From contig CAUYLG010038413.1 of the NCBI GenBank assembly GCA_963573385.1, positions 36,362 through 100,361 of the forward strand: DNA of 64,000 nt, given 5' to 3'. Each line of letters starts with the position of its first letter. Position 1 is the stretch's first letter. The notes under the pieces are model-generated. The model was not told the DNA's origin. It worked only from the letters and a program-made list of their open reading frames with translations, and ran no database searches. This stretch comes from Cacajao melanocephalus. Lineage: Eukaryota > Chordata > Mammalia > Primates > Pitheciidae. A program made the translations under genes and the position numbers. Of this stretch, positions 1 to 11,555 are shown piece by piece.

Positions 1-75
1 ATGCATTATCAAAAGATTGCACAAACCCCATAAATATGTATAATGATTACGTAACAAAAAATTTTAAAAAGAATG
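1..75 (+). repeat. L1 3' end remnant
   Basis: The bases around 25-70 resemble the end of mammalian L1 3' UTRs (CCATAAATAT followed by an AATTATTATGT-like run and an A-rich tail). The window starts inside it, so its length is unknown. A chance A-rich match is possible. Confidence 0.45.
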
Positions 76-384
76 CAATCCAATGACTTTTAATAAATGT
101 ACAGAGTTGTGCAACCACTGTCACAGTCCAGTGGTGACCATTTCTATGATTCAACAAGTTCCCTGTATTCATTTATAGTTCATCCCCACCCTCTGCAACT
201 CCCCAGCATCCCACACATTCACAGGGTTAATGTCTGTTTCTATAAATTTGCTTTTTAAATGTTTGGCATTTCATATAAAGAGAGTCCTCCTACATGTGGT
301 CTTTTGCATCTGGACTGTTAGCATAAAATCTTAAAGGTGGATCCTCAGTAGTATGCATCAGTAGTCCATTCCTTTTTATTACTT

Positions 385-444
385 CATTTGTGTATTCACT
401 TACCAGGTGATGGACATTTGTGTATTCACTTACCAGCTGAGGGA
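385..444. repeat. 30-bp tandem duplication inside the L1
   Basis: Bases 385-414 and 415-444 are two adjacent copies of one 30-bp unit differing at about two positions. The L1 consensus has this stretch once, so it is a local duplication after insertion. Confidence 0.85.
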
Positions 445-680
445 CATTTGTGTTGATCCCACATTTTGGCTGTGATGAATAATGCTGCTATGAACGTTTG
501 AGTGTGAATCTTTTTATGGTCACGTATTTTCATTTCCCTTGGGGATATTCCTGGTTATGAAATTGCTGGGTCTTATGGTAAGTTTATGTTTAGCTTTTTA
601 AGAAACTGCCACACTGTTTTCTCAAAGTGATTGTATCATTTTACATTCCTACATTTCCAACAGCGATATATGAGAGTGCC

Positions 681-1018
681 ACATGCACACAAAGAGGGAG
701 ACAACAGACACCGGCCTACCTGAGGGTGGAGGGTGGGAGGAGGAAGAGGGGCGGACAAAATAACTATTGGGTACTAGACGTAGTACCTGGATGATGAAAT
801 AATCTGTACAGCAAACCCCTGTGACGTAAGTTTACCATATAACAAACTTGCCTGTGTACCCCTGAACCTCATAAAAGTTTAAACAAATACAAAAATGTGA
901 TGTCAAAATGAGACCACATTTTCCAAACACAAAGAAAAATTATTTTGAAAAATTTGCCAATTCTGAAAGTCCAGTGTCATCCACTTGTAAAGAATAAAGT
1001 CACTGTTATGAAAAAAAC
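681..1018 (+). mobile_element. 5'-truncated L1 3' end, possibly with 3' transduction
   Basis: Bases 681-890 match the last ~210 bp of a primate/mammalian L1 3' UTR in sense orientation: the GAGGGTGGAGGGTGGGAGGA block, then AAATAACTATTGGGTACTAG and the terminal CATAAAAGTTT. About 110 bp of non-L1 sequence follow, ending with AATAAA at 993-998 and an A7 run at 1011-1017, after which the antisense host L1 resumes. This is the layout of a 3' transduction. Target duplications are not clear. Confidence 0.8.
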
Positions 1019-1267
1019 GTCTACAAGAGTTTCTGTTTCACCACATAGTTGACATTGGTATTGTCATATTTTTTAAAATTATAGACATCATGTGGGTATG
1101 TATTGGCATCTCATTGTGATTTTAGTTTGCATTTACTAATTCATTAGTTGAGTATGTTTTTAGGAATGACTTAGCCATTCATATTCTCTTTCTCTGGTGA
1201 AATGTCTACCCAAGTCTTTGACCCATTTTAATTTTTTTTGTCATCTTATTATATTATTGAGTTGTAA

Positions 1268-1649
<382 letters not shown>

Positions 1650-2170
1650 ATCTTTTCATATTCTTAATGGTGTCCTTTGAAGCAAAAGTTTTAAATTGTG
1701 ATAGAGTAATTTACTGATTTTTTTTTTCTTTTATAGATCATGTTTCTGGTGGCATTTCTAAAACTCTTTGCTTAACCCAAAGTCATCAAGATTTACTCCC
1801 TTGTTTTCTTCTAGAAGTTGTATAGCTTTAGGTTTTACATTGAAGTCTTTGATCCATTTTGAGTTAATTTTTGTGTCTGTATAAAGTGAGGGTTTATGGG
1901 CATGTGGATTTCCAACTGCCTCAGCACCATTTGTTGAAAAAGTTATCCTTTCAATGAATTGTCTTGGTATCTTTGTTGAAGATTGATTGACCACAAATTG
2001 AAGGGATTATTTCTGGACCCTCAAATCGTTTCATATAGATGGATTTATATGCCTCTCTTTATACCAGGGTTGCACTGTCTTGATTAATGTGGTTTTCTCG
2101 TAAGTTTTAAAATTGGGTAGTATAAGTCTTCTTACTTTATTCTTTTTCAAAATTGTTTGGTCTTGTGCTT

Positions 2171-2584
2171 ATTTATTGTGCGAGGCCCTGGACAAGGGCA
2201 AAGAGAGGCCCCGAAGGTCAGGGAGGAGAAAGGATGGGCAGAGGACAATGGGGTGGGAGGGCCCCAAGGAAAAAGCATGGCCCTTTTCACAGCGGGAATC
2301 CCACCTCCTTCCCTGGCAGCTGCCTCCTCGCCCAGGGCCCAGGCCAGTGTGGTTGTGTCCAGAAGGTCACTTTAGGATCACCGCCAGCAGCCACTATAGC
2401 AATAGCAGGTCACATCAGCCATGGATTACTAGGGGCTCAGAACAAATGCAGCAGTAACAGGCTCAGGGTTACAGACATACTCCTTGCCTTTAGGATGCCT
2501 CCATGGTCCTGAACTCTGTCTCTGTGGCCCCATGGACTGGCCCCTGGCCACCCCTATGACTGCACTTAATTGTCTCTCCTCCTC
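2171..2584. other. Repeat-free stretch
   Basis: GC-richer than its neighbours, starting abruptly at the end of the antisense L1. No repeat family, exon or RNA recognised. Overlapping open frames up to 119 codons at 2113-2512 have no recognisable content. Confidence 0.4.
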
Positions 2585-2866
2585 ACTCAGCTGCCTTGGC
2601 CACACCAGCCTACTTAATGTTCCTTAAATACATCTTGATGGGCCTCCCCCAAGGCCCTTACGCATGCTGCTCCCTCTATCGGTTTTGCACCATCCCTGGC
2701 TCCCAGTTTGCTCAGTTACGTCCTTATAGCAGTCTCTCATGAAATTGTTGGTTATATGAGGCCAGGTCTATTCAGCTGTGGCCCTGTGTCTAGTGTAGAG
2801 CTTGGCATAGAGGAGCTACCTGATAAACACTTGCTGAATGAGTGAATGAATGAATGAATGAATGAA
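2585..2866 (+). mobile_element. L2 3' end
   Basis: Starts with the TTGGCCACACCAGCCT block and ends with AGAGCTTGGCATAGAGGAGC plus the (GAAT)n tail typical of L2 3' ends. Old and diverged. Confidence 0.8.
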
Positions 2867-2904
2867 ACCTTTACTCCTTTTATGAGCGTATGAAATATAT
2901 CTTG

Positions 2905-3040
2905 TCTTCATTTCATCACTGAAGGAACTGAGGCTCAGAGAGGTGAAGCCACTTACTCTTAATCTGCTAGGGTCACATAGCAGATTAAGCACAGAGCTTG
3001 GACTTGAACTCAGACATGGAAAGAAGTCCTGCAAGCATTG
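2905..3040 (-). mobile_element. MIR fragment, antisense
   Basis: Contains the reverse-complement MIR core: GGAACTGAGGCTCAGAGAGG, GGTCACATAGC and a terminal GGACTTGAACTCAGACATG block. Confidence 0.85.
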
Positions 3041-3099
3041 TTCATGGGGTAACAGGGAGAAGGGAACCCTAGACATTGGCCTCTCCATCCTCATCTCTC

Positions 3100-3485
3100 A
3101 TATCTTGCTCTACCCCTTAAACCACACCCCATTCTCCAGCCATCCTGACCATGTGCTCTTCCTTGAAGAGGTCAAAATGTTCCCAAGCCTCTGAGCTTTG
3201 CACATGCTGTTCCCTCTACTTGGAGTGCTCTTCCCGCTATGTCCCCTGACATATCCCTATTTGCCCTTCTTGCTGAGTTCAGTGTCACTTCTGTGAGGCT
3301 TCCTTGACCTCCCTGGTCAGCTGCAGACAAGCCCTGCCCAGAGCTCTTCCAGTACCTCCCACTGCTCCAGACTTACCTGTTCTTGTGTGCTCCTTACCCA
3401 CCAGGTATAGGGCTCCTGGAAGACTGTGCTAAACAGTCTAAATAAATATTCCTGGGTGTCTAAATGAATGAATGAATGAAAGAAT
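3100..3485 (+). mobile_element. L2 3' end
   Basis: Has the AGCTTTGCACATGCTGTTCC and TTCCTTGACCTCCCTGGTCA blocks of L2 and finishes with AATAAATATT and a (TGAA)n tail. Confidence 0.8.
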
Positions 3486-3555
3486 AATGGATGAGTGAAG
3501 GCACTGGGATATGGAACAGTGAAGGGGCCTCTGCAGCCACCTCCTGTCCTCCTGA

Positions 3556-3933
<378 letters not shown>

Positions 3934-4167
3934 TGAAAAGGTCTTTTATCTGTCTTAGCCAGCCAGCCTCTAAGAACTCTGACTTCTAACAGCAACAACC
4001 AGAGTGACCTGGCAGCCCAGGCATCGCGTGCTCAGCGTGAGCTGGGCCCTGTGCGGGGTAGTCCTGAGCACCCACAGCAACCAATGGCGTGCCTGCTTGT
4101 ATCTTCATTTTATTTATCTTTTTATTGTGCTTAGTTTTCTTCACACAAAAGAAATATATGCTCATTA

Positions 4168-4262
4168 CCCAGGAGGAAGAGGTTGCAGTGAGCCAATATC
4201 GCACCACTGTACTCTAGCCTGGTTGACAGAGCAAGACTCCGTCTCAAAAAAAAAAAAAGAGA
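4168..4262 (+). mobile_element. 5'-truncated Alu stub with perfect TSD
   Basis: Only the last ~80 bp of the Alu right arm (from CCAGGAGGAAGAGGTTGCAG to GTCTCA) plus an A13 tail. Flanked by perfect 17-bp direct repeats GAAATATATGCTCATTA at 4151-4167 and 4263-4279. A genuine 5'-truncated insertion, not a later deletion. Confidence 0.95.
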
Positions 4263-4324
4263 GAAATATATGCTCATTAAAAAAACTTCAAACAGCAGAG
4301 AAAGTGAAAGCCCCCATCATCTCA

Positions 4325-4435
4325 GACCTTTATTCCCACTTTACAGGTGAGAAAACAGAGGCTTGTGGCACTTTCCACGTGACACAGCCTCATTCCTTAT
4401 GAGCACAAAGCTGGGCTCTGTTTGCCTGGTGTCAC
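4325..4435 (-). mobile_element. Possible MIR fragment, antisense
   Basis: CACTTTACAGGTGAGAAAACAG followed by ACACAGCC and AAAGCTGGGCTC match the MIR core in reverse, at modest similarity. Confidence 0.55.
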
Positions 4436-4439
4436 ACCA

Positions 4440-5515
4440 GCAGCAGTTCCATGACTAAAGGAGAGAGGAACCAAGACCTGGGGAGGTCTCAGGAAGCTGG
4501 AAACAACTGGCTCACGTATGAGGATTTGTCTTCTGAGTTTGCAGCAGCAGGCCAGTATTCACCGTGGATTCACAGAGGAGCCTGCGTCTCCACTCAGGGA
4601 TGCCAGAGAAGAGCGGTAATCTTAGCAAAATCTAAATAGCATTGTCTCAGGTGAACTAGAGGGTGGACTCTGTCCATAAATCTCAGGCTGATGAATTACC
4701 TGTGCAGGTGTTTCTGCCTCCAGCATCCTTGCTCAGGACCAAAAGTGGGGTAATTACTTCTCTGGCAGTGGTTATCTGGAGTGAGCTGGCCCATTTTTCT
4801 TTTTTATTGCTGTTGGATTTCAGGAAAATGTCAGCTGCAGTCCCCCACCACAACTCCTTTATCTGAATGTTGGATTTATTTGATGACTCCTCTGGGTCTG
4901 GTGACAGGGGCCAGAGAGGGCCCAGCAGTTAGAACTGCATCCTTGAGCCCTGCCCAGGGCTTCTTTCAGAGGGTGTGGTGGGCAGGAGCTGGAGAGCCAA
5001 AACCTTCCTCCCCATCAGTGGCCTTGTAAGTGTCCTTCCCTTCCCCTTCTCCCGCTCTGGGATCTGGCTTTGCCAGGAAAACGGGCGGAGGCATAGCCTT
5101 CCCAAACTTGGGAAATGTTGTCTCTTCTGAGTAGCATGTACAAGGCTGCAATTTGAGGTTCACTTTCTAAAGGAAGACTGGCAGACCCACCCCACTCAGG
5201 AATGTAGATAAGGGGAGTGTCTGTGGGAACTGAGGTGGGACTGGCAGTGGGAATGGGAAGGAGAAGGGTCCATTTTGCCCTTTTCACCATCCCTCCCTCC
5301 CCCAAGACCTCCTTTCTTTCCCCTCCATCTTTCTCAGCCTTGGCACTGACAGGTGGCTCTTTTCTTGCCTTGATCTGGATCTCCCCCAGTGCCCTCTTGA
5401 CTCATGTCTTAGCTCTGGGATCCCTCAAGCTGGTGAGGCCATAGAATATTTACATAATTAGTTAATGTTTACATTGGCAGAGGCTTATCCATCCATGGTG
5501 ACTACCGTTGGTCTC
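4440..5515. other. Repeat-free stretch
   Basis: About 1.1 kb with no recognised repeat or gene. A CATTCATT run at 5520 marks the next L2. Short open frames here (up to about 96 codons) look random. Confidence 0.4.
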
Positions 5516-5518
5516 CTT

Positions 5519-5900
5519 GTTCATTCATTCATTCATTCATTCGATATTTACTGAATATTCACTCGGTGATGGTCACTGTGCTAGGGGCTGGATATATAAC
5601 AGGCAACAGAATCAGATATGGCTCCTGCCTTCCTGGAGCTTTGACTACAGCGGAAGCAGGCAATATCAGAAATAAATCGAAAATGCATGCACAGTTATAG
5701 CTGTCGTAAGTGGTCAGGGAAAATTCTCTTGAGGAAGTGAGGAAGAGGAGTTTCTTAGGTAAGAAGAGGGAAAAAAGTATTCTAGGCAAAATTAATAGCA
5801 TGTCCAAAGGCTCTGGGGTGGCAGGTCAGCATGACCAGGAGGCCAGTGTGTTTGGAGCAGATAAAGTGAAGAGCCGTGGGTGACGTGAGGCTGGGGCAAG
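5519..5900 (-). mobile_element. L2 3' end, antisense
   Basis: Starts with (ATTC)n, then TTTACTGAATATTCACTCGG, GTGCTAGGGGCTGGATATAT and GCTCCTGCCTTCCTGGAGCT, the reversed L2 3' end, continuing to the AGCATGTCCAAAGGCTCTGG block. Confidence 0.85.
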
Positions 5901-5904
5901 CTTG

Positions 5905-7300
5905 GGCCCAGGAGACATTCTGTTTCTCTAACCAGGGCTGCAGGGAGCTTTGAGCCCGGCAGTTAGGCGGTCTCCTGGATCCTACTCCACTTCTAGGGAA
6001 TTGCCAAGGCCATTGTGATTCCTTGCTGTCCTCATTGAAGGTGCTTCTGTCACCAGGGTGCTGGGGTGGTAGTGGCTTGGTTTCTTCAACCAATTTGTTT
6101 CCTGGAATCCCAAATGTCTGAATTTGGTGAGGTCACCGCCAGAGCCACAGCAGCCTATGGGGCAGGAAAGAGCATCCAGTGGAAAGCACTGGCTGCCACA
6201 ACAAATCCGACTCAAACCTTCATTGTCAAGGCCTGAGTACCGGGAAGGCCATGGCTGCTAAAGCCCTTCCCTTGGCAGCAGCTGTGACCACATTTGTGGT
6301 TGGAAGTTGTCCCCATTAGCACTTACTGACCTCACTCCTATCTAACAACTGAGTGTAAAGTCTTCTCTGTATTAAATTGGGCACTTTGAGCCTTGCTATA
6401 AAAAGAGAAAGATCAATCCTCTCAGGGCACAAAGAACTAAAGCACTTTCTCTTTTGGGAAACCACTCACCCCTATTCCAGGAAGGTCTGGGGTGGGATCT
6501 CTTGGGAGCCCGGCAGACACTCTGCCTGCCTTACCTCTTCCCTTGGTTCCAGGGTGGCCTCCCGAGGGGAGGCGGGGGAAGGGTGCACTTGAGCTGACTG
6601 GGCCCGGGAAGACCTTCAGCCCACCTCACCTGCTCCCGTCAGTCAGTGGCCACACTGCCATTCTATTAATGGTGGGTATAGTGGAGACATCATTCTTTCC
6701 CTTTAGCCCTTTCCCCACTGATCCTTGAAATAGGAGCCTCCACCCTCTTGGGAGCACTGTCCAGAAACTTTTGCTTCAGTTCCCATCTCTAATTTGCACT
6801 TCTCTGAGGGAGGGGGAGGGACTTATCTGATAAGTGACTTCAATTGACATTGCCATTCTGTAACCCACACAATTAAATTGTATTTGATTTTCAGCAATAT
6901 CTGTCCTGTGGCTATAAAACAAATTCTTTTAGGGTTGTCATGGGATCCCTCTGGTTCTCAGATAATGAGTTTAAGGCACTGAATTTTCACTTCTTTCTCT
7001 ACATGATTTAGTGCATCCAGGAGCATCCATCACACACCCCAGTCCTTGAAATCATCATTCTCGCCACGGTGGCCCTGTAGGAGGGGCCCTCGTGCTCCGA
7101 GGCACGTGCTTCAGTTGGCATCTCCTCACAATCCACCAGTGGTGAGATGATTCTGTTAATTGTGACCCACTGCATGCTGAGATTAACCAGCAGCCCGCTT
7201 CCCATTAGCAAGGAGCTAGCACTGTGCTCACGTCCAAGGGTATGACCAAACCAATATCAAGATGCTGCCTTTGAAGCTCTGTCTCCTTAGGCCACTCTGG
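5905..7300. other. Repeat-free stretch with AT-rich core
   Basis: About 1.4 kb without a recognised family. Bases 6815-6990 are AT-rich and hold a GATA palindrome (6821-6835) and an ACAATTAAATTGT near-palindrome (about 6869-6881). No exon seen. Confidence 0.4.
6821..6835. promoter_or_regulatory. Palindromic GATA motif
   Basis: ACTTATCTGATAAGT is a perfect inverted repeat with 7-bp arms and one central base. It gives two opposed GATA-factor sites (GATAAG) sharing a centre, an arrangement known to be bound by two-finger GATA proteins. Function here is inference only. Confidence 0.35.
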
Positions 7301-7305
7301 CATCA

Positions 7306-7990
7306 ATTCTGTCTCGGTAAGGATCCAATCAGGAGATAGAAGCCATGTCACAAATTTGAACAGGAAAAATTTACTATCTTTAAGAATTATTGACTAGTAA
7401 ACTGCTAAGAGGATATAGAATACGAAGGGTCTAGAAACAGCAAATACAGAAAGCATCTGGTACCCTTAGGGCTAAGGGTAAGTGAGCCAGGAAAGAAGGA
7501 GGAACTTAGAAGAGTCCTCTCCACCACTCCCCGCCAATGCTGAAATTCAGATTTCTTCAGAAGGTGTGACACATCTTCTGCCAATAGCCAAGAGCGTTGC
7601 TTCAGGGCTCAGCTAGAGCTGGTTCAGGTGGTGGGCAAGCTTGCCACTCATGGGGCGTGGTTTAGAGGGATCTCTGGGATCAGTCTGGCGGGTGGCAAGA
7701 AGCATGGTGGCTGGAGCATGGCTATGCAGGCCCTTCAGTGTGCTTTCTGGGTCTCCTACTGGGTGCTTCCTGGAAGTCAGCACTCCTGAAGCAGACGTGA
7801 AAGCATGTACCCCACTGCGATGTTCCTGCTGTTTCCTTCCAGAACCATCCATTGACAAAGGTTACCATCAAGCCAACTGGCAAAGGAAAAATGTTTACAG
7901 GTTGTAGCTTTGCTATCCAAAAAAGAGCAAACGTGGTCAGATTTGGAGTTGAGAGGCAGCACATGGATGCTGGGCACAACTGAGCATCAC
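7306..7990. repeat. Old interspersed repeat, family not assigned
   Basis: Text such as GATCCAATCAGGAGATAGAA, then AGCCAACTGGCAAAGGAAAA and TTTGGAGTTGAGAGGCAGCA recurs in human DNA in my memory, probably a 3' UTR-type region of an old L1 or an LTR. I cannot place the family or strand with confidence. Confidence 0.45.
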
Positions 7991-8309
7991 AGTATAGGGA
8001 AAGGCTCGCTGTGGTGGGTCCACTTCGGGAGCTTCCCTTCCCTAGCTGAGTTATCCATCTCTCAGCATTGGTTTACTCATGTGCAGAGGGTGAGTCTCAT
8101 CAGAACTGTGCCAGAGGGTTAGGGAGGGGGTGTCTTGTGCAAAACATGTTTTCAGAGCTGTGAAATGAGACATGGGGAGGAGGTGGCAATGGTGTGCATT
8201 CAGAATCCCGGTGGCGTCTATTTTCTCCTGGCTTTTTTCCCACTTCACGTATGATCTCCTAACAATCACATCAGTCCTGTAAATTATCATGGCCTTCGTA
8301 TCTATAATG

Positions 8310-8457
8310 ATTCTCAGATGTCAAGTAAATAAAACCACATCTCGAAGTGGCTTATACAGTAATGACGTTCATCAGTACATGTGAGGAGAATCGAGGGGTG
8401 AATGAGGTTTCGGGTTTGGTGGGTTCTGTAGCCCAAGGGTCATTCTAGGATTGTAGG
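8310..8457. repeat. Possible old repeat fragment
   Basis: AAAACCACATCTCGAAGTGG and following bases look like part of an old interspersed repeat but I cannot name it. It abuts the hairpin at 8458-8555. Confidence 0.3.
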
Positions 8458-8555
8458 AGAATTAAGAAAGGTTCCCTAGCACTACATCAATAGGATTCAA
8501 GGGCAGGGAAGGGAGCATCCTATTGACAGAGTGCTAGGGAACCTTTGTTTATTCT
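8458..8555. repeat. Long near-perfect inverted repeat (hairpin)
   Basis: Left arm 8458-8496 and right arm 8517-8555 pair at 34 of 39 positions. There are 17 uninterrupted pairs at 8467-8483 with 8530-8546, then a symmetrical 3x3 internal loop, then 10 more pairs. The loop is 20 nt (8497-8516). Past two isolated mismatches the base of the stem continues for five pairs. Size and shape are those of a pre-miRNA or a short palindromic DNA element. No known miRNA or MADE1-type element recognised. Confidence 0.8.
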
Positions 8556-8574
8556 GGTGTCTATTGAGCATTCA

Positions 8575-8755
8575 GTTTGGCATGGTCTTGGGCAGACCCT
8601 TTAGCTTCTATGAGCCTCAGTTTCCTTGTTTGCACAACTGGATAATAATAGCTGAAATGTTAAGAGGATGTTAAGAGGCTGAAAGAGATAATGAGACTGG
8701 ATATTTCTGTAAGGTGCCTGGCAGACAGGGAGCACTCAGTGAATGTCAGCTCAGC
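8575..8755 (+). mobile_element. MIR
   Basis: GAGCCTCAGTTTCCTTGTTT followed by GATAATAATAG and AAGGTGCCTGGCAGACAGGG is the MIR core and 3' part. A small duplication (AATGTTAAGAGG / GATGTTAAGAGG) lies inside. Confidence 0.85.
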
Positions 8756-8759
8756 AGTG

Positions 8760-9360
8760 TTGGTGCTGTTGACATAGTTGGCGTTGTCTGAAAGCTGTTG
8801 GGTGGGGGATTCTACTTGTTCTGGGTCGTTTCTGGATGCAGAGCCCAGGCCTGCAAAAGGAACTTCTAGGAGGCACAGTCCAGCTCAGGATAAGGGACTT
8901 TACCATCTGGTGAGCTGCCAGGAGCAGGGCAGGGGTCGTCGCTTCTCCCCAGAGGTGTAGGAGCCGTGGCCAGGTGAGGCCTGGAGGGAGACGTCGAGGC
9001 AGAGACTGGGCCCCACTGGAGTGGGGGCTACCAGGTGGGGTGGGGGAGTTATGGGGGATGAAGCATGATTGGAGCAAACACCACAGTTGCAGCTTCTGAG
9101 CACACATGGGGCTGATTTACAAGCTCTTGTTTGGTTACATGAGCATTCAAATAGCTTTCCTGTATACAGCTAGACTGCTCATCCAGCTGGCAGCTGGTGG
9201 CTCCTGGCCTCAGACCTTAGCAAAGCCACCAGGCCGTCGCTGGTCAGCTAGGCTGTGAGACATGAGACCCCTTCTCTCTATGTTTACCCAGCTCCACGCA
9301 GTGAGGCTGGGGAGAGGCTGGTCCACCTTGGAGAGTGTGCTGCAAACCAACCGGTTTTGT
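8760..9360. other. Repeat-free stretch
   Basis: GC-moderate sequence with no recognised repeat. A 118-codon minus frame at 8751-9107 has no recognisable domain and starts inside the MIR edge, so it is probably chance. Confidence 0.4.
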
Positions 9361-9364
9361 CAAA

Positions 9365-9470
9365 CCCTAACCCCGCCTCTTCCAAGTCACGTAATCTCTC
9401 CAAGCCTCCGTCTTTCTTTTTATAAAATGGAAACTAGATCCACATGGGTACTTCTGTTGGTGTCTTAATG
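9365..9470 (+). mobile_element. MIR fragment
   Basis: TCTCCAAGCCTCCGTCTTTC with ATAAAATGGAAAC matches the MIR core (CTCTGTGCCTCAGTTTCCTC...AAAATGGGG) at modest identity. Confidence 0.6.
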
Positions 9471-9504
9471 CGTTCACATATGTAAAGTGAGCCCATTGAC
9501 AGCT

Positions 9505-9868
9505 GTGGAACCACAGAATGTGACCTTGTGTGGAAAAAGGGTGTTTGCAGATGTCATTAGTCATACACAATGAGGGGACCCCTGAATCCAACTACTGGTG
9601 TCCTTAGACGAAGGCCATGTGAAAACAGAGGGAGAGACTGGAGTGAGGCAGCTGCAAGCCAAGGAACTCCAGGAACTGCTGACAACCCCAGGAGCTAGGA
9701 AGAGGCAAGTAAGGATCCTCCCCTAGCTCCTGCAGAAGGAGAGCGACCCTGCTGACACTTTGATTTCAGATTTCTGGCCTCCAGGACTGAAAGAGAATAA
9801 CTTTCTGTTGTTCAGACCACACAGTTTGTGGTGATTTGTGGCAGAGCCCTAGAAAGCCAATACAGTGG
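9505..9868 (+). mobile_element. MLT1-type (MaLR) LTR
   Basis: Shows the MLT1C/D landmarks in order: AGAATGTGACCTTGTGTGG, GTGTCCTTAGACGAAGG, AAGCCAAGGAACTCCAGGAA, GATTTCAGATTTCTGGCCTC and the end AGCCCTAGAAAGCCAATACA. The first ~60 bp are missing or eroded. No internal provirus sequence is adjacent, so this is a solo LTR. Confidence 0.8.
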
Positions 9869-9914
9869 GTCTATGCATTGGTGCTTGTGTGTTTTGAGGG
9901 GTGTGACCCTGACT

Positions 9915-9985
9915 ACATGTCAGGTCCTGAGTTAAGCTATGTGCCTGGCACTCAGTAAATGCTCTATAAATGTTACTTCTCTATC
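9915..9985 (+). mobile_element. MIR or L2 3' end fragment
   Basis: GTGCCTGGCACTCAGTAAAT plus GCTCTATAAATGTTACT is the shared 3' end motif of MIR and L2. Confidence 0.55.
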
Positions 9986-10029
9986 TGTGATGGGTTATTG
10001 AGATCCATGGTTGGAGAGGAGCAGAGAAT

Positions 10030-10262
10030 AGTGGGGCTGTGATATGAGGGGAAGGCTCTGGGTTCAAATCTTTCTTCTGAAAAGTGCAAGCTATGCGACA
10101 TTGGGCAGGTTACTTAGCTCCTCTGAATGTTAATGGGATGGATGATAATACCTGATTCCCAGAGCAGATGTGAGACTTGGGGAGTTAAGGCTGCAAGGTA
10201 CTTAGTGCAGTACTTGGCATACATAAAGTGCTGCATACATGTTGGTCATTGCTATTATTTTC
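10030..10262 (+). mobile_element. MIR, near full length
   Basis: CTCTGGGTTCAAATC, GCGACATTGGGCAGGTTACT, then AGTACTTGGCATACATAAAG and TATTATT: the MIR core, body and 3' end in order. Confidence 0.85.
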
Positions 10263-10284
10263 ATTACGAGAGGCATGTTAGCAT

Positions 10285-10510
10285 GAACATTAGGGGTTGG
10301 AGGCACTGACTCTGGAGCCAGAGGACTTGTGTCAAAATCCCAGCTCACTAACTAAGTGACACTGGACAAGTACTTAACCAGCCCGAGCCTCAGTTTCTTT
10401 CCTTGTCGATGAAATGGGGACACAACAGGGCAGTTCTCATAGGGTTGCCATGAGGTTGGACTGATTCATTGTGTGCGAAGCACTCAGCACTCAGCACAGT
10501 GCCTATCCCA
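10285..10510 (+). mobile_element. MIR, near full length
   Basis: GACTCTGGAGCCAGAGGACT, GAGCCTCAGTTTCTTTCC, GATGAAATGGGG and CACAGTGCCTAT follow the MIR consensus. It lies head-to-tail behind the previous MIR. Confidence 0.85.
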
Positions 10511-10514
10511 CAGC

Positions 10515-11555
10515 CCCAAAGACAGAAAGAGTGACAGGAAGGGTTTTTGGGCTCTGAATCACTGCATGGAGGAAGCTGCCTCCTGCTCGGCGGTGTTGGA
10601 GGTGAGCACTGGGTCCCGAGGCCTCCCACAGGGCTGGACACTCAGCAGAGACACAGGAAATGGTAACTGACACCAGAAGGTAGACATCGGACTGAAGTCC
10701 CACTGTGCTGATATACTCCTGGTTCTCTTCTTTCCCTGCTCAGCCCCATGGACTACTCCATGAAGGGAGGCTGGGAAGGGAGGTTGGGCTGTGTCTGCTG
10801 GAGGTTGGAGAGGAAAAGGAGGTGTGGAGTCTGTAAGTGACTTCCCCAGGGTCACTCAGTAAGGATGGCAAGTGGGGCTCCTGGCTCCTCCAAGGCCCCC
10901 ATATTCAGTGTGAGGCCCCCTCTTCTCTGGCTGCATCCCAGAGCAGCCGAGATTGACAGAGGTCGGCTGCGGTTACGGTCGGCTTCTCTGCACTTGGGGC
11001 TTGCTGTGCTCATCTCTATCCTCTCAGCGCTTTGGGCCACTTTTATTAGGAGATCTCCTCTCAGGAGTGACATGAAACACGTCTTGAAAGGATATGGGGT
11101 TTCCGTGTTCTCCCTGTTTTGCCCATCATAACACATTTCCATTTCAATTGAGTTGCTTTTTGAGTATCACATTTCAAAACCCATAATGTTGAAGACCAGC
11201 TGGAAACACTGTTTTTGAGCTGCTGTCCTTCCTCAGCACCTTTCCTCCTTGCCCTCCCTCCCTGGGTGTGGGGCGGCTTCTCTCCCAGGGCCCTGCTCCT
11301 CCACTTACTGCCCTGGTGGGTGTTCCCTCTCCCACTGGCCACTTCCTAGGTTTTCAAGACCTTGCACTGGCATTGCCTCCTCTGGGAAGACTGAGAAACA
11401 AGTCCTAGGCCATGGAAAGCTGGGCTCTAGCCCACTTCTGTCTGACCCAAAGCCTGAACTCTTAACTGCCTCCCTCTCCACCCTCCATCAGGACCCCGGA
11501 AGATGGAGTTGATGACGATGGTGGAAATGGCAGTGGTGTAGCTAAAGAAGCGGAG
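10515..11555. other. Mostly repeat-free stretch
   Basis: No gene recognised. A weak antisense MIR piece sits at about 10830-10890 (AGTGACTTCCCCAGGGTCAC). Frames of up to 98 codons here look random. Confidence 0.4.

Noticed and set aside
1758..1994. 78-codon minus frame resembling a reverse-transcriptase-family protein
   Set aside because: It is real L1 ORF2 sequence but a decayed fragment; annotated under the L1, not as a gene.
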